Assembly (NCBI RefSeq): GCF_021117385.1
Contig: NZ_CP088252.1
Location: 558,001 to 622,000 of the forward strand
Direction of reading: 5' to 3'
Length of the DNA stretch: 64,000 bases
Origin: Frateuria soli
Lineage (GTDB): Bacteria; Pseudomonadota; Gammaproteobacteria; Xanthomonadales; Rhodanobacteraceae
Shown one piece after another: positions 1 to 7,665 of the stretch (the stretch's first letter is position 1; each line of letters starts with the position of its first letter). Under the pieces are notes generated by a model. It made no database searches. It saw only the letters and a list, made by a program, of their open reading frames with translations, and was not told the DNA's origin. The position numbers and the translations under genes were made by a program.

Positions 1-738
1 CACCTGGGTCTCGCCGTCGGCGTCCAGCGCGTCAAGGCGTTCCTGGAATCGTTCGGCTTCACCGACATCAATCCGAGCCCCTCGATGCTGATCGGTGCGG
101 TCGACCTCTCCCCGTTCCAGGTCGCACAGCTCTACGAATACCTGGCCGCCGACGGCCACGCGCTGCCGCTGCTGGCGGTGCGCGGCGTGGTCGATGGCAC
201 CGGTCATACCGTCAAGCGCTACGAGGTCGAGGGCGGCAAGGGCGAGTACCAGGAGGCGGTGCGACTGGTCACCTGGGCGATGCAGCAGGTGGCCGAGTAC
301 GGCACCGCGCACAGCCTGGGCGATTCCTCCCTGGCCTGGCTCAACGCCGCCGGCAAGACCGGCACCAGCAACGACATGCGCGACAGCTGGTTCGCCGGCT
401 TCACCGCCGATCGTCTGGCGGTGTTCTGGATGGGTCGCGACGACAACAAGCCGACCGGCCTGTTCGGCGCGACCGGCGGCCTGCGCGCCTGGCAGGACCT
501 GTTCCGTCACCTGCCGACGCGGCCGCTTCCGGCGCAGCCGGGCGAGGGCCTGGAAATGGCCTGGATCAATCCGACCAATGGCAAGCCCACACAACCCGAG
601 TGCGAAGGCGCGCGTCAGTTCCCGGTCGTCGCCGGCTCGCTGCCCGCGGATACCGAAGGCTGCTTCTGGCAGCGCGTCGGCGACTTCTTCGGCGGCGATG
701 GCAACGCGCCCGTGCCAGCCGATTCCACGCTTCACTAG
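1..738 (+). CDS. mrcB: Penicillin-binding protein 1B-type transglycosylase/transpeptidase, 3' part
   Basis: The reading frame is open from base 1, so the gene begins outside the window and about 245 C-terminal residues are visible. They match the end of a class A PBP transpeptidase domain: a KTGTS box (355-369) inside an AGKTGTSNDMRDSWFAGFT-like context is the third catalytic motif of penicillin-binding domains, and it is followed by the usual VFWMGRDDNKPTG stretch. The enzyme polymerises and cross-links peptidoglycan on the periplasmic face of the inner membrane. The tail after the transpeptidase domain is short and carries two cysteines. Assignment to PBP1B rather than PBP1A rests on the VFWMGRDDNKPTGLFGATGG region and is fairly firm. 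Confidence 0.88.
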   Translation, partial: HLGLAVGVQRVKAFLESFGFTDINPSPSMLIGAVDLSPFQVAQLYEYLAADGHALPLLAVRGVVDGTGHTVKRYEVEGGKGEYQEAVRLVTWAMQQVAEYGTAHSLGDSSLAWLNAAGKTGTSNDMRDSWFAGFTADRLAVFWMGRDDNKPTGLFGATGGLRAWQDLFRHLPTRPLPAQPGEGLEMAWINPTNGKPTQPECEGARQFPVVAGSLPADTEGCFWQRVGDFFGGDGNAPVPADSTLH

Positions 739-747
739 AGACCTTCG

Positions 748-1269
748 ATGTTTTCCGTTCCACGATGGCGTTCCGGTTCCACCGTCCTTGCCGCCCTGCT
801 GCTTGCAGGTTGCTTCAGCGTTCCGCCGCAGGAAGAGAAGCCGGTCGTCCCGGCGCACGACATGGTTGCGGCAATCCGCGCCGCCGGTGCACGCGAGCAG
901 TCGATCATCGACGTGGCGCCGCTGCGCGACCCGGGCGTGACGGCCTGGCAGGATGCCGCCCGGGCGGACGAACGCGCCGGTCGTTACACGGATGCCGCGG
1001 CCAAGCTCGACCAGGCGCTCAAGCTCAATCCCGACTCGCCCGACCTGCTGCAGGATCGCGCCGAGGTCGCCATCCGCCTGCACGACTACGCCGCCGCCGA
1101 GCGGCTCGCGCGCCGCTCCTGGTCACTGGGGCCCCAGCTCGGCCCGCTGTGCGCGCGCAACTGGCAGACCATCGTGGAGATGCGCCTGCAGGCCGGCGAC
1201 CAGGCCGGCGTGGCGACGGCGCGCACGGGCGTGCGCGACTGCCACAAGGAAGGCGTCCCGCGGTACTGA
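748..1269 (+). CDS. TPR-containing lipoprotein
   Basis: This is a 173-residue protein. Its N-terminus is a lipoprotein signal with basic residues, a hydrophobic stretch and the lipobox LLAGC, so Cys22 should be lipidated and the mature protein anchored to the cell envelope. Residues about 68-125 look like two tetratricopeptide units (ADERAGRYTDAAAKLDQAL, then a second helix pair after NPDSPDLL), which suggests a protein-protein interaction role. It starts 9 bp after the PBP gene stop, so the two are very likely co-transcribed; a PBP-partner or envelope-scaffold role is inference from that position. No catalytic motif is visible. Confidence 0.8.
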   Translation: MFSVPRWRSGSTVLAALLLAGCFSVPPQEEKPVVPAHDMVAAIRAAGAREQSIIDVAPLRDPGVTAWQDAARADERAGRYTDAAAKLDQALKLNPDSPDLLQDRAEVAIRLHDYAAAERLARRSWSLGPQLGPLCARNWQTIVEMRLQAGDQAGVATARTGVRDCHKEGVPRY

Positions 1270-1302
1270 CGCCTTTCAGTTCCTCCCCTCGCGCGATGTT
1301 CC

Positions 1303-1378
1303 GTAGGAGCCCACTTGTGGGCGACGCTTTTTCCGACCGGTCCTGCCGACGAAGCATCGCCCACAAGTGGCCTCCTAC
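1303..1378. repeat. Palindromic repeat, family A, copy 1
   Basis: Two arms, GTAGGAGCCCACTTGTGGGC and GCCCACAAGTGGCCTCCTAC, enclose a variable loop. The same arms recur at 9981, 44947, 50494, 57222 and 61133. The right arm has one deviation (GGCCTCC for GGGCTCC). It lies between two convergent genes, where it could fold into a hairpin and end transcription from both sides. Confidence 0.93.
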
Positions 1379-1451
1379 GGAGGCCGTCGAAGCGTGGCGG
1401 GTTGCTGGAGGTCCCGCGAATGGAGGTGAGGCAACGCGGCCCGGCCTTGGG

Positions 1452-1841
1452 TCAGAGCGCAGCCAACAGCAGCATCACGATTCCCGCGATGCTCACCGCC
1501 CACACCAGCGTGCGCAGATACGGAATCCCGGCGGCGTATACCGGCACGTAGGCCAGCCGCGCCCAGAAGTACAGCTGGGCGCCGAGCGCGCTGGTCGCGT
1601 CCTGCCTGCCCGTCGCGACCACCACCAGCACCAGCGCGGCGAACAGCGCGAACGTTTCCAGGAAATTGCCGCGCGCCCGGTCGAGCCGCCCCGCCACGCC
1701 GGTGAGCGGCGCGCCCGGCTGGTCGCGCGCGCTGGCGGCCCATGCCGGACTGCGCTGGACGATCGACCCGGTCGCCGCGAGCGCGACCTGCACCAGGCCA
1801 AGGACCACACTCCACACCAGCATCTGCAGTTCGATTCCCAT
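1452..1841 (-). CDS. MAPEG family membrane protein
   Basis: This is a 129-residue protein with about four hydrophobic segments and the MAPEG signature of a conserved RxxxNxxE-like stretch (RARGNFLETFALFAAL). MAPEG proteins are small integral membrane proteins; eukaryotic members handle glutathione and eicosanoids, while most bacterial ones are uncharacterised. The ATG at 1841 was chosen because GGGAG lies just upstream and the next upstream ATG only adds hydrophilic residues. It is divergent from the helicase gene and convergent with the lipoprotein gene, with a palindromic repeat between. Confidence 0.82.
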   Translation of the reverse strand: MGIELQMLVWSVVLGLVQVALAATGSIVQRSPAWAASARDQPGAPLTGVAGRLDRARGNFLETFALFAALVLVVVATGRQDATSALGAQLYFWARLAYVPVYAAGIPYLRTLVWAVSIAGIVMLLLAAL

Positions 1842-1933
1842 TGTGCCGCTCCCGGGTTGAAGTGCCGCCATCGTGCGCCGGTCGGCGGGTGCTCGCCAGT
1901 GCGCCCGCGCGGCGGCTCGGCGATACTTGCGCG

Positions 1934-3871
1934 ATGACCGATCCCGACGACATCGGCGCGCTGCTCGGCGCCGACGGCCCGTTTGCCCGCGAGCTGCCCA
2001 ACTTCGCCCCGCGCCTGGCGCAGCAGGCGATGGCGCGTTCGGTCGCCGATGCCATCGCCAACCGCGACACGCTCATCGCCGAGGCCGGCACCGGCACCGG
2101 CAAGACCTACGCCTACCTGGTGCCGGCACTGCTCTCGGGCGAACGGGTGATCGTCTCCACCGGCACCAAGGCGCTGCAGGACCAGCTCTACTTCCGCGAC
2201 CTGCCGAAGGTGCGCGCGGTGCTCGGCACCCGTGGCAAGGTCGCGTTGCTCAAGGGTCGCGCGAATTACCTGTGCCTTTACCGGCTGGACCAGACCGTGC
2301 GCGAGGGCGCCACCTTCGAGCGCACGGAGGCCGCGCAACTGGCGGCGATCCGCGCCTGGTCGGCGCGCACCCGCGCGGGCGACCGCATGGAGCTGGCCGA
2401 GGTGCCGGAGGAATCGCCGCTGTGGCCGCGCGTCACCTCCACGCCGGAGAACTGCCTTGGCGTCGAGTGCCCTTTCTTCGACGACTGCCATGTGGTCAAG
2501 GCGCGGCGCGAGGCGCTGGAGGCGGAGCTGGTGGTGGTCAACCACCACCTGCTGTTCGCGGACCTGGCGCTCAAGCAGGAAGGCTTCGGCGAGATCCTGC
2601 CGGGTGCCGGCGCCTTCATCCTGGACGAGGCACACCAGGTGCCGGAGCTCGCCGGCCAGTTCCTTTCGCAAAGCGTGAGCGCACGCCAGCTGGCCGACCT
2701 CGCCGCCGATACCCTGCGCGAATGCAACGGCGTCACCGGTGCCATCGGGCTGTTGCTGGAACCGGCCGAAGCATTGCAGGGCGCGCTGCGCCGCCTGCGG
2801 CTGGCGATGGATGCGCTGCCCGCGCGCGGACCGTTCCAGCAACTGGACGCGCTGGCCACCGTGCACGAGGGGTTGCACGGCCTCGGCGAACTGCTCGCCG
2901 ACTTCGCCGACCTGCTCGCCTCGCAGGCGGAGCGGTCGCGCGGCCTGGCCAACGTGCACGAGCGTGCCGCCGCGCTCGCCGAGCGGCTGGACCGGATCGT
3001 CGAGCGCGGCGGCGCCGGGGACGTGCGCTGGTATGAACTCTTCCCGCGCGGCTTCGCCCTGCATGCCACGCCGCTGGATCTGGCCGCGCCCTTGCGTGCC
3101 ATGCGCGAGCGCACCCAGGCGGCATGGATCCATACCTCCGCCACGCTCTCGGTCGCCGGCAGCTTTGACCACTTCGCCCGCCAGCTGGGCCTGGACGACC
3201 CTCAGACGCTCAACCTCGACAGCCCGTTCGACTATGCGAGCCAGGCTCTGTGCTATCTGCCCGCGGGCCTGCCCGACCCGAACGCACGCGACCACACCGA
3301 ACGGGTGATCGAAGCCGCATTGCCCGTGCTCGAGGCCTCCCATGGCCGCGCGTTTCTGCTGTTCACCTCGCATCGCGCACTCCGTCGCGCCGCCGAACTG
3401 CTCGCCGACCGCGTGCCATGGCCGCTGTTCGTACAGGGCAGCGCGCCGCGTCACCAGCTGCTGGAGGACTTCCGCGCCAGTGGCCACGGCGTGCTGCTTG
3501 GCGCCGCCAGCTTCTGGGAGGGCGTCGATGTCGCCGGTGAAGCGTTGAGTGTGGTGGTGATCGACAAACTGCCGTTCGCCGCACCGGACGACCCGGTACT
3601 GCAGGCGCGCCTGGACGCGCTGGAGCAGGCGGGCATCAACCCCTTCATGGGCTGGCAGGTCCCCGCGGCCGCGATCGCGCTCAAGCAGGGCGCCGGCCGC
3701 CTGATCCGCGACGTGCACGACCGCGGCGTGCTGATGCTGTGCGACCCGCGCCTGACCGGCAAGGGCTACGGCCGCCTGTTCCTCGCCAGCCTGCCGCCGA
3801 TGCCGCGCACGCGCGAGCTGGCGGACGTGCAGGCGTTCTTCCGCGACACCGCGCTGCCGCTGCCCTTGTAG
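1934..3871 (+). CDS. yoaA: DinG-family ATP-dependent DNA helicase, YoaA type
   Basis: This is a 645-residue superfamily 2 iron-sulfur helicase. Visible motifs are Walker A (EAGTGTGKTYAYL, about residues 53-65), motif Ia (STGTKALQDQLY), cysteines of the Fe-S domain (YLCLY, then CLGVECPFFDDC), the DEAH box (ILDEAHQ) and motif VI near the end (QGAGRLIRD). Length and Fe-S layout fit E. coli YoaA better than the longer DinG. Such helicases unwind 5'-3' at damaged or stalled forks. The ATG at 1934 is preceded by a spacer with no strong Shine-Dalgarno. Its TAG stop lies inside a palindromic repeat (GTAGGAG) that begins one base before it. Confidence 0.9.
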   Translation: MTDPDDIGALLGADGPFARELPNFAPRLAQQAMARSVADAIANRDTLIAEAGTGTGKTYAYLVPALLSGERVIVSTGTKALQDQLYFRDLPKVRAVLGTRGKVALLKGRANYLCLYRLDQTVREGATFERTEAAQLAAIRAWSARTRAGDRMELAEVPEESPLWPRVTSTPENCLGVECPFFDDCHVVKARREALEAELVVVNHHLLFADLALKQEGFGEILPGAGAFILDEAHQVPELAGQFLSQSVSARQLADLAADTLRECNGVTGAIGLLLEPAEALQGALRRLRLAMDALPARGPFQQLDALATVHEGLHGLGELLADFADLLASQAERSRGLANVHERAAALAERLDRIVERGGAGDVRWYELFPRGFALHATPLDLAAPLRAMRERTQAAWIHTSATLSVAGSFDHFARQLGLDDPQTLNLDSPFDYASQALCYLPAGLPDPNARDHTERVIEAALPVLEASHGRAFLLFTSHRALRRAAELLADRVPWPLFVQGSAPRHQLLEDFRASGHGVLLGAASFWEGVDVAGEALSVVVIDKLPFAAPDDPVLQARLDALEQAGINPFMGWQVPAAAIALKQGAGRLIRDVHDRGVLMLCDPRLTGKGYGRLFLASLPPMPRTRELADVQAFFRDTALPLPL

Positions 3872-3950
3872 GAGCGCACCCTGTGCGCGACCGCCATGCC
3901 GAACACCCGGCGGCGTGACGCCACCGGTCGCGCACAGGGTGCGCTCCTAC
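3868..3950. repeat. Palindromic repeat, family B, copy 1
   Basis: Arms GTAGGAGCGCACCCTGTGCG and CGCACAGGGTGCGCTCCTAC surround a loop containing a second inverted pair (GCGACCG...CGGTCGC). The same type recurs at 5841 and 16467, with half a copy at 27571. The left arm supplies the stop codon of the helicase gene. Confidence 0.93.
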
Positions 3951-4056
3951 ACGGGGCGCGGCGTTGCCCGGCTGGCCCGCCGCGCCGTGGTGGGGCACTA
4001 TCCGGCCAGCGCCTGGAACGGCCACACCCGCGGCCGTCGGCGGACGGGGAGCTGAC

Positions 4057-4422
4057 ATGGCCAAGGTCATCGGACTGGGTGGGATCTTCTTCAAGTCGCG
4101 CGATCCGGCCGCGCTGACCGCGTGGTATGCGCGGCACCTGGGCATGGAACCGGAGGCGTGGGGCGGTGTGCGTTTCCAGGAGGACGCCTCGCGACCGGGC
4201 TACCTGCTGTGGACGCCGTTCCCCGCCGACACCACCTACTTCCAGCCGAGCCAGCAGACCTACATGATCAACTTCCGCGTCGACGACCTCGCCGGGTTGC
4301 TGGAACGGCTGCGTGCCGAGGGCGTGGAGGTGGACGAGCGCGTGGACCAGAGCGAGTACGGCGCGTTCGGCTGGATCACCGACCCCGAAGGCAACCGCGT
4401 CGAGCTCTGGCAGCCAGTCTAG
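4057..4422 (+). CDS. VOC (glyoxalase/bleomycin-resistance) family protein
   Basis: This is a 121-residue protein of one vicinal-oxygen-chelate domain. It starts GLGGIFFKSRDPAALTAWY, a typical first beta-alpha unit, and ends with GWITDPEGNRVELWQPV, the strand that carries the metal-ligand glutamate in this fold. VOC proteins bind a divalent metal and act as lyases, dioxygenases or drug-binding proteins; the substrate cannot be told from sequence. The ATG at 4057 follows a GGGGAGC Shine-Dalgarno. It stands alone, with a decayed regulator gene on the opposite strand downstream. Confidence 0.87.
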   Translation: MAKVIGLGGIFFKSRDPAALTAWYARHLGMEPEAWGGVRFQEDASRPGYLLWTPFPADTTYFQPSQQTYMINFRVDDLAGLLERLRAEGVEVDERVDQSEYGAFGWITDPEGNRVELWQPV

Positions 4423-4501
4423 ACCCCCGCTCCGCAGCCGCGGCCGAGGCCGCGGCGTGGCGGGTCCGGGCGTGAGCGGCCGCGGGCGCCGGATCCTCCG
4501 G

Positions 4502-4770
4502 CACCAGCATGGTCGGCGCCAGGCCGGACATCCGGCGGCAGGTCCGGCTCCGGTGCGCCGAGTCGGCGAAGTCGGCCTGCTGCGCCGCATCCGTCCAGGT
4601 GCCGCCGTCCAGGCCGCGCGCCACCGCGAAACCCACGCGTGCCCACGGCAGGTAGGCGCGGAAGGAGATGCCGGCCTGCGAACAGATGGCGGAAGCGGCG
4701 CGGCGACAGATGCGCCATCGCGGCCGCCTGCGCGGCGTGGTGGCCGATCCGCTGATCGCCCGCCTGGTGG
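4502..4770 (-). pseudogene. Remnant of an AraC-family regulator (frameshifted)
   Basis: On the minus strand two adjacent frames carry consecutive halves of an AraC-type DNA-binding domain. The first (4677-4721) reads AMAHLSPRRFRHLFA, the first helix-turn-helix. The second (4502-4675) reads AGISFRAYLPWARVGFAVAR and continues through ADFADSAHRSRTCRRMSGLAP, the second helix-turn-helix. They join by a frame change near 4676. No intact N-terminal domain is found between here and the next gene at 4986. This is either a true pseudogene or, less likely, a sequencing error in a complete gene; several substituted positions (for example C and S in the usual FRRxFG motif) favour decay. Confidence 0.7.
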
Positions 4771-4985
4771 AAGCCTCGCCGCTCGCGGTGAACATCATGG
4801 TGATGACCGGGAGTGCCGAGCCGGGCCCGCCTGGCGAACTGGGCGTGGCGCGGATCAGTCACGTTCCGGGGCCATGGCGCGGGGCGATGCAGTGGCTGGC
4901 CGATGCGGCAAGGGCCACCATGGCCTGACGGCCACGCAGGCTTCATGGCCAGGGAGCTGGCAGGACGTCGCCTCGCCGGGCCGAC

Positions 4986-5792
4986 CTAACCGGTCCAGCC
5001 GGCCAGGGCCCGAAGCCGTTCCACCGTCGCCGCGTCGGCCGGCACGAACGCCTCCAGTGCCAGCTCGGCCAGGGTGATGTCGACCGGTGTGCCGAACACG
5101 GTGGTGGTGCTGAGCATCGAGAGCACTTCGCCGTCGACCTCCAGTTGCAGCGGCACGGCGATGGAGGAGCCGCTATCGGCCTCCGGCGTGCCGGCGGGGA
5201 CGGGCAGGGCCTGCAGTTCGCGCAGCAAGGCGATCAGCTGTGGATCGTGGCTGGCATCGATCTGCTGGCGCAGGCGGTGCAGCAGGTGTGCGCGCCACTG
5301 GCCGAGGTTGCGGATGCGCGGGGCGAGTCCGGCCGGGTGCAGGCTCAGGCGCAGCACGTTGACCGGCGGCTCGAGCAGCTCGGGCGCGACGCCACCGAGC
5401 AGGCGCAACGTGGCCTGGTTGCTGGCGACCAGTTGCCAGTAGCGGTCCACCGCGAGTGCGGGATAGGGCTCCAGGCCCTTGAGCAGCAGGTCGATGGTGG
5501 CGCGGGCGGTGGCGAGCGCGGGGTCGTCCAGCGCGCGCTCGCGGAAGGCCGGTGCGAAGCCGGCGGCGACCAGCAGGGCGTTGCGCTCGCGCAGCGGCAC
5601 GTCCAGGTATTCGGCCAGGTGCAGGATCATGTCGCGGCTTGGATTGGCGCGGCCGGATTCGACGAAGCTCAGGTGGCGCGTGGAGATCTCCGCGCCGGTG
5701 GCGAGGTCGAGCTGCGAAAGACGACGGTGGCGGCGCCATTCGCGCAGCAGGTCCCCGATGGGGCGCGAGGTGTCGAGAGGCTGGGCGTTCAT
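4986..5792 (-). CDS. XRE-family regulator with MmyB-like ligand-binding domain
   Basis: This is a 268-residue protein. Residues about 12-70 are an XRE helix-turn-helix (LREWRRHRRLSQLDLA, then STRHLSFVESGRANPSRD). Residues about 100-265 match the MmyB-like C-terminal domain (PALAVDRYWQLVASNQA and, near the end, TPVDITLAELALEAFVPAD). Such regulators sense small hydrophobic ligands and often control adjacent oxidoreductase or hydrolase genes. ATG codons at 5792 and 5801 are both possible; no good Shine-Dalgarno separates them, and the frame is open upstream through a palindromic repeat. It lies downstream of the hydrolase and NTF2-like genes on the same strand, and a perfect palindrome upstream of that group (7237-7253) is a likely operator. 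Confidence 0.9.
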   Translation of the reverse strand: MNAQPLDTSRPIGDLLREWRRHRRLSQLDLATGAEISTRHLSFVESGRANPSRDMILHLAEYLDVPLRERNALLVAAGFAPAFRERALDDPALATARATIDLLLKGLEPYPALAVDRYWQLVASNQATLRLLGGVAPELLEPPVNVLRLSLHPAGLAPRIRNLGQWRAHLLHRLRQQIDASHDPQLIALLRELQALPVPAGTPEADSGSSIAVPLQLEVDGEVLSMLSTTTVFGTPVDITLAELALEAFVPADAATVERLRALAGWTG

Positions 5793-5840
5793 GGCAGGCA
5801 TGATGCGGCAGGAGCGCAGCTCTGCGCGACTGCCCCTTTT

Positions 5841-5923
5841 GTAGGAGCGCACCTTGTGCGCGACCGCCATGCCGGGCCGTCCCGCAGGGTGAGGTTGCCG
5901 GTCGCGCACGGGTGCGCTCCTGC
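5841..5923. repeat. Palindromic repeat, family B, copy 2
   Basis: Arms GTAGGAGCGCACCTTGTGCG and GCGCACGGGTGCGCTCCTGC, with an inner GCGACCG...CGGTCGC pair. It lies between the hydrolase stop and the XRE regulator start, within what would otherwise be one operon. The XRE reading frame stays open across most of it. Confidence 0.92.
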
Positions 5924-5929
5924 CTGACT

Positions 5930-6757
5930 TCAGGCGGATTGGAGTGCGGTCTCGCGCAGGAACGCGCCGATGTCCTCGACCAGCTGGTCGAAGTGCGTGT
6001 GGTAAAGCCCGTGCGGCGCGCCGGCGTACTCCACGTAGCGGCTGTGCGGCACCAGCGTGGCGATCGCGCGCCCCTGCTGCACCGGTTCGCTGGCGTCGCG
6101 GTTGCCGTGGATCACCAGCAGCGGCACGTCGATCGCCGCCAGCTCCGCGCGCTGGTCGGCCCGCTTGGCGCGGAAGCATTCGAGCAGCGCCTGCAGCGAG
6201 GCATCGTGGATGATGTCGATGGTGTGTTGCACGAACTGCGGCGAGGTGCCGGTTTCCGCGGGCAGGAAGAAAGCGTCGGCGTTGTCGGCCAGCCAGCGCG
6301 GCAGGTCGCTGCGGATGGCGGCGAGCACGGCGTCGGTGGTGGGCTCGTCCATGCTCCACGGCCCGCGGCTTCCTTCGGCATAGCTGGGCGCGACGGGCGC
6401 CAGGAAGACCATCCTGGACACGCGTCCGCTGCCGTGGCGGGCGAGGTAGCGGGTGGCTTCCCCGCTGGCCATCGAATGCGTGACCAGCGTGGCCTCGCGC
6501 AGGTCCAGGTGCTCGAGCAATCCGGCCACGTCGTCGGCCAGGCGATCGAGCTGGTAGCCGCGACCCGGGTCATCCGAACGGCCGTGGCCGCGACGGTCCA
6601 TCGCGATGCAGCGGTAGCCGAGCGCGTTGAAGTACAGCATGTGCCGGTCCCAGGCGCGCGAGTCCAACGCCCAGGAGGCGAGGAAGACGATCGGTCGGCC
6701 GTGGCCCCAGTCGCGGTAGAACAAGCGGGTCTCGTCGGTGGTGGTGAAGTGGCTCAT
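5930..6757 (-). CDS. Alpha/beta hydrolase
   Basis: This is a 275-residue alpha/beta hydrolase of the non-haem chloroperoxidase/esterase type. The oxyanion region is FLASWALDSRAW, the nucleophile elbow is THSMAS with Ser95, the acid is probably Asp221 (HGNRDASEP) and the catalytic histidine is His249 (GAPHGLYHTH). The elbow deviates from the common GHSxGG by having Thr and Ser in place of flanking glycines. It is likely a cytoplasmic esterase or related hydrolase. It lies between an NTF2-like gene and an XRE regulator on the same strand, probably one regulated unit. Confidence 0.88.
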   Translation of the reverse strand: MSHFTTTDETRLFYRDWGHGRPIVFLASWALDSRAWDRHMLYFNALGYRCIAMDRRGHGRSDDPGRGYQLDRLADDVAGLLEHLDLREATLVTHSMASGEATRYLARHGSGRVSRMVFLAPVAPSYAEGSRGPWSMDEPTTDAVLAAIRSDLPRWLADNADAFFLPAETGTSPQFVQHTIDIIHDASLQALLECFRAKRADQRAELAAIDVPLLVIHGNRDASEPVQQGRAIATLVPHSRYVEYAGAPHGLYHTHFDQLVEDIGAFLRETALQSA

Positions 6758-6811
6758 CGGGTGACTCCGGAATCGGTGCGCCGCCGCGCTTGCGGCGGCG
6801 CGGATGGGAAC

Positions 6812-7180
6812 TCAGGCGGCCACCGGAACCTTGTCCAGGAAGCCATGCACGCGGCGGATGCGGCCCTCGTCCAGCTCGGCCACGTCGAAGCCGATCACCA
6901 GTGGTTCGCTCGCGTCCGGTGCGGCGAGATGCCAGTGGAAGCGGGCCACGTCGTGGTGCGCGTCCACTTCGCCGGCGAGCGTGAAGACATGGCCGGGAAA
7001 CATGCCCTGCACGGCATCGATGGTCGCGTCGATGGCTTCCCACCCATGTGCCTGCGCCATCGGGTCGGTGTAGGTGGCGTGTTCGGCGTAGACGTCCTCG
7101 ATCAGCGCGCGGCGGCGCAGCGGATCGGCTTCGTTCCAGGTGCGGAGGTAGTTGGCGATCAGTTCGCGGGTGGCGTTCAT
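6812..7180 (-). CDS. NTF2-like / SnoaL-like protein
   Basis: This is a 122-residue protein of the cone-shaped NTF2-like fold: an N-terminal helix (MNATRELIANYLRTWNEADP), then AEHATYTDPMAQAHGWEAI, typical of SnoaL-like polyketide cyclase relatives, and strands ending in RRVHGFLDKVP. Members are small isomerases, cyclases or binding proteins. It is the first gene of the minus-strand group that continues with the hydrolase and the XRE regulator. A candidate operator lies 57-73 bases upstream of its start. Confidence 0.85.
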   Translation of the reverse strand: MNATRELIANYLRTWNEADPLRRRALIEDVYAEHATYTDPMAQAHGWEAIDATIDAVQGMFPGHVFTLAGEVDAHHDVARFHWHLAAPDASEPLVIGFDVAELDEGRIRRVHGFLDKVPVAA

Positions 7181-7236
7181 GGCGGTGCTCCGTGGTGGGT
7201 GTGGGCACAGCTTGCGGCCGGCGTCGGGGCGGGGCG

Positions 7237-7253
7237 ATTACCTGGCAGGTAAT
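7237..7253. promoter_or_regulatory. Candidate XRE operator (perfect palindrome)
   Basis: ATTACCTG-G-CAGGTAAT is a perfect 8-bp inverted repeat with one central base. It stands out as an AT-containing site in GC-rich surroundings, between the NTF2-like gene (minus strand) and the small acidic protein gene (plus strand). The nearest DNA-binding protein is the XRE regulator in the same gene group, so it is the obvious candidate ligand; this is inference. Confidence 0.6.
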
Positions 7254-7332
7254 GGGATGCATCCGTCGGCTTCTCGTCGCCGCGACGCCGGAGGCGGAAT
7301 GCTGGTACCCCGTTGCCGACGGAGCAAAGGCC

Positions 7333-7662
7333 ATGAGCAAGCAGCGCAGGCATGACGAGGTCCGGCAGGACGAAACCAGGCAGGACGCTTCGCCGTCGCG
7401 GACCGGGCGGGTCGCGGCAGACCACCCTGCCGACGAGCCGTTGCCGCCGGGCGGACACGGCGATCCGCGGCGCGACCGCCTGGAAACCATCGAATGGGCG
7501 GACGACCGCACGCGCGCGCTCGATCCCCGGCACGGCGGCCTGGACGAGGAGCCGATCGAGGACCTGCTGGAAGGCGGCGAGACCGACGCGTCCTATGGCA
7601 AGGAGGCCCGGCAGGTCACGCCGACGATCGATCCGCGCAACGAGCGGGACGACGAACGCTAG
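7333..7662 (+). CDS. Small hydrophilic acidic protein of unknown function
   Basis: This is a 109-residue protein, not recognised. It is very hydrophilic, begins with a basic stretch (MSKQRRHDEVRQDETRQD), turns acidic (EEPIEDLLEGGETDASYGKEA) and has no hydrophobic segment, cysteine or signal peptide, so it is probably cytoplasmic and partly disordered. The ATG at 7333 is preceded by GGAGCAAAGG. It ends 3 bases from the stop of the convergent exporter gene. Base composition and third-position GC look like real coding sequence of this genome, but the evidence is limited. Confidence 0.6.
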   Translation: MSKQRRHDEVRQDETRQDASPSRTGRVAADHPADEPLPPGGHGDPRRDRLETIEWADDRTRALDPRHGGLDEEPIEDLLEGGETDASYGKEARQVTPTIDPRNERDDER

Positions 7663-7665
7663 CGT

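Noticed and set aside
4668-4928. Plus-strand 86-codon ORF
   Set aside because: It is antisense to the AraC remnant, whose helix-turn-helix motifs are clear on the minus strand; the plus-strand frame shows no family motif.
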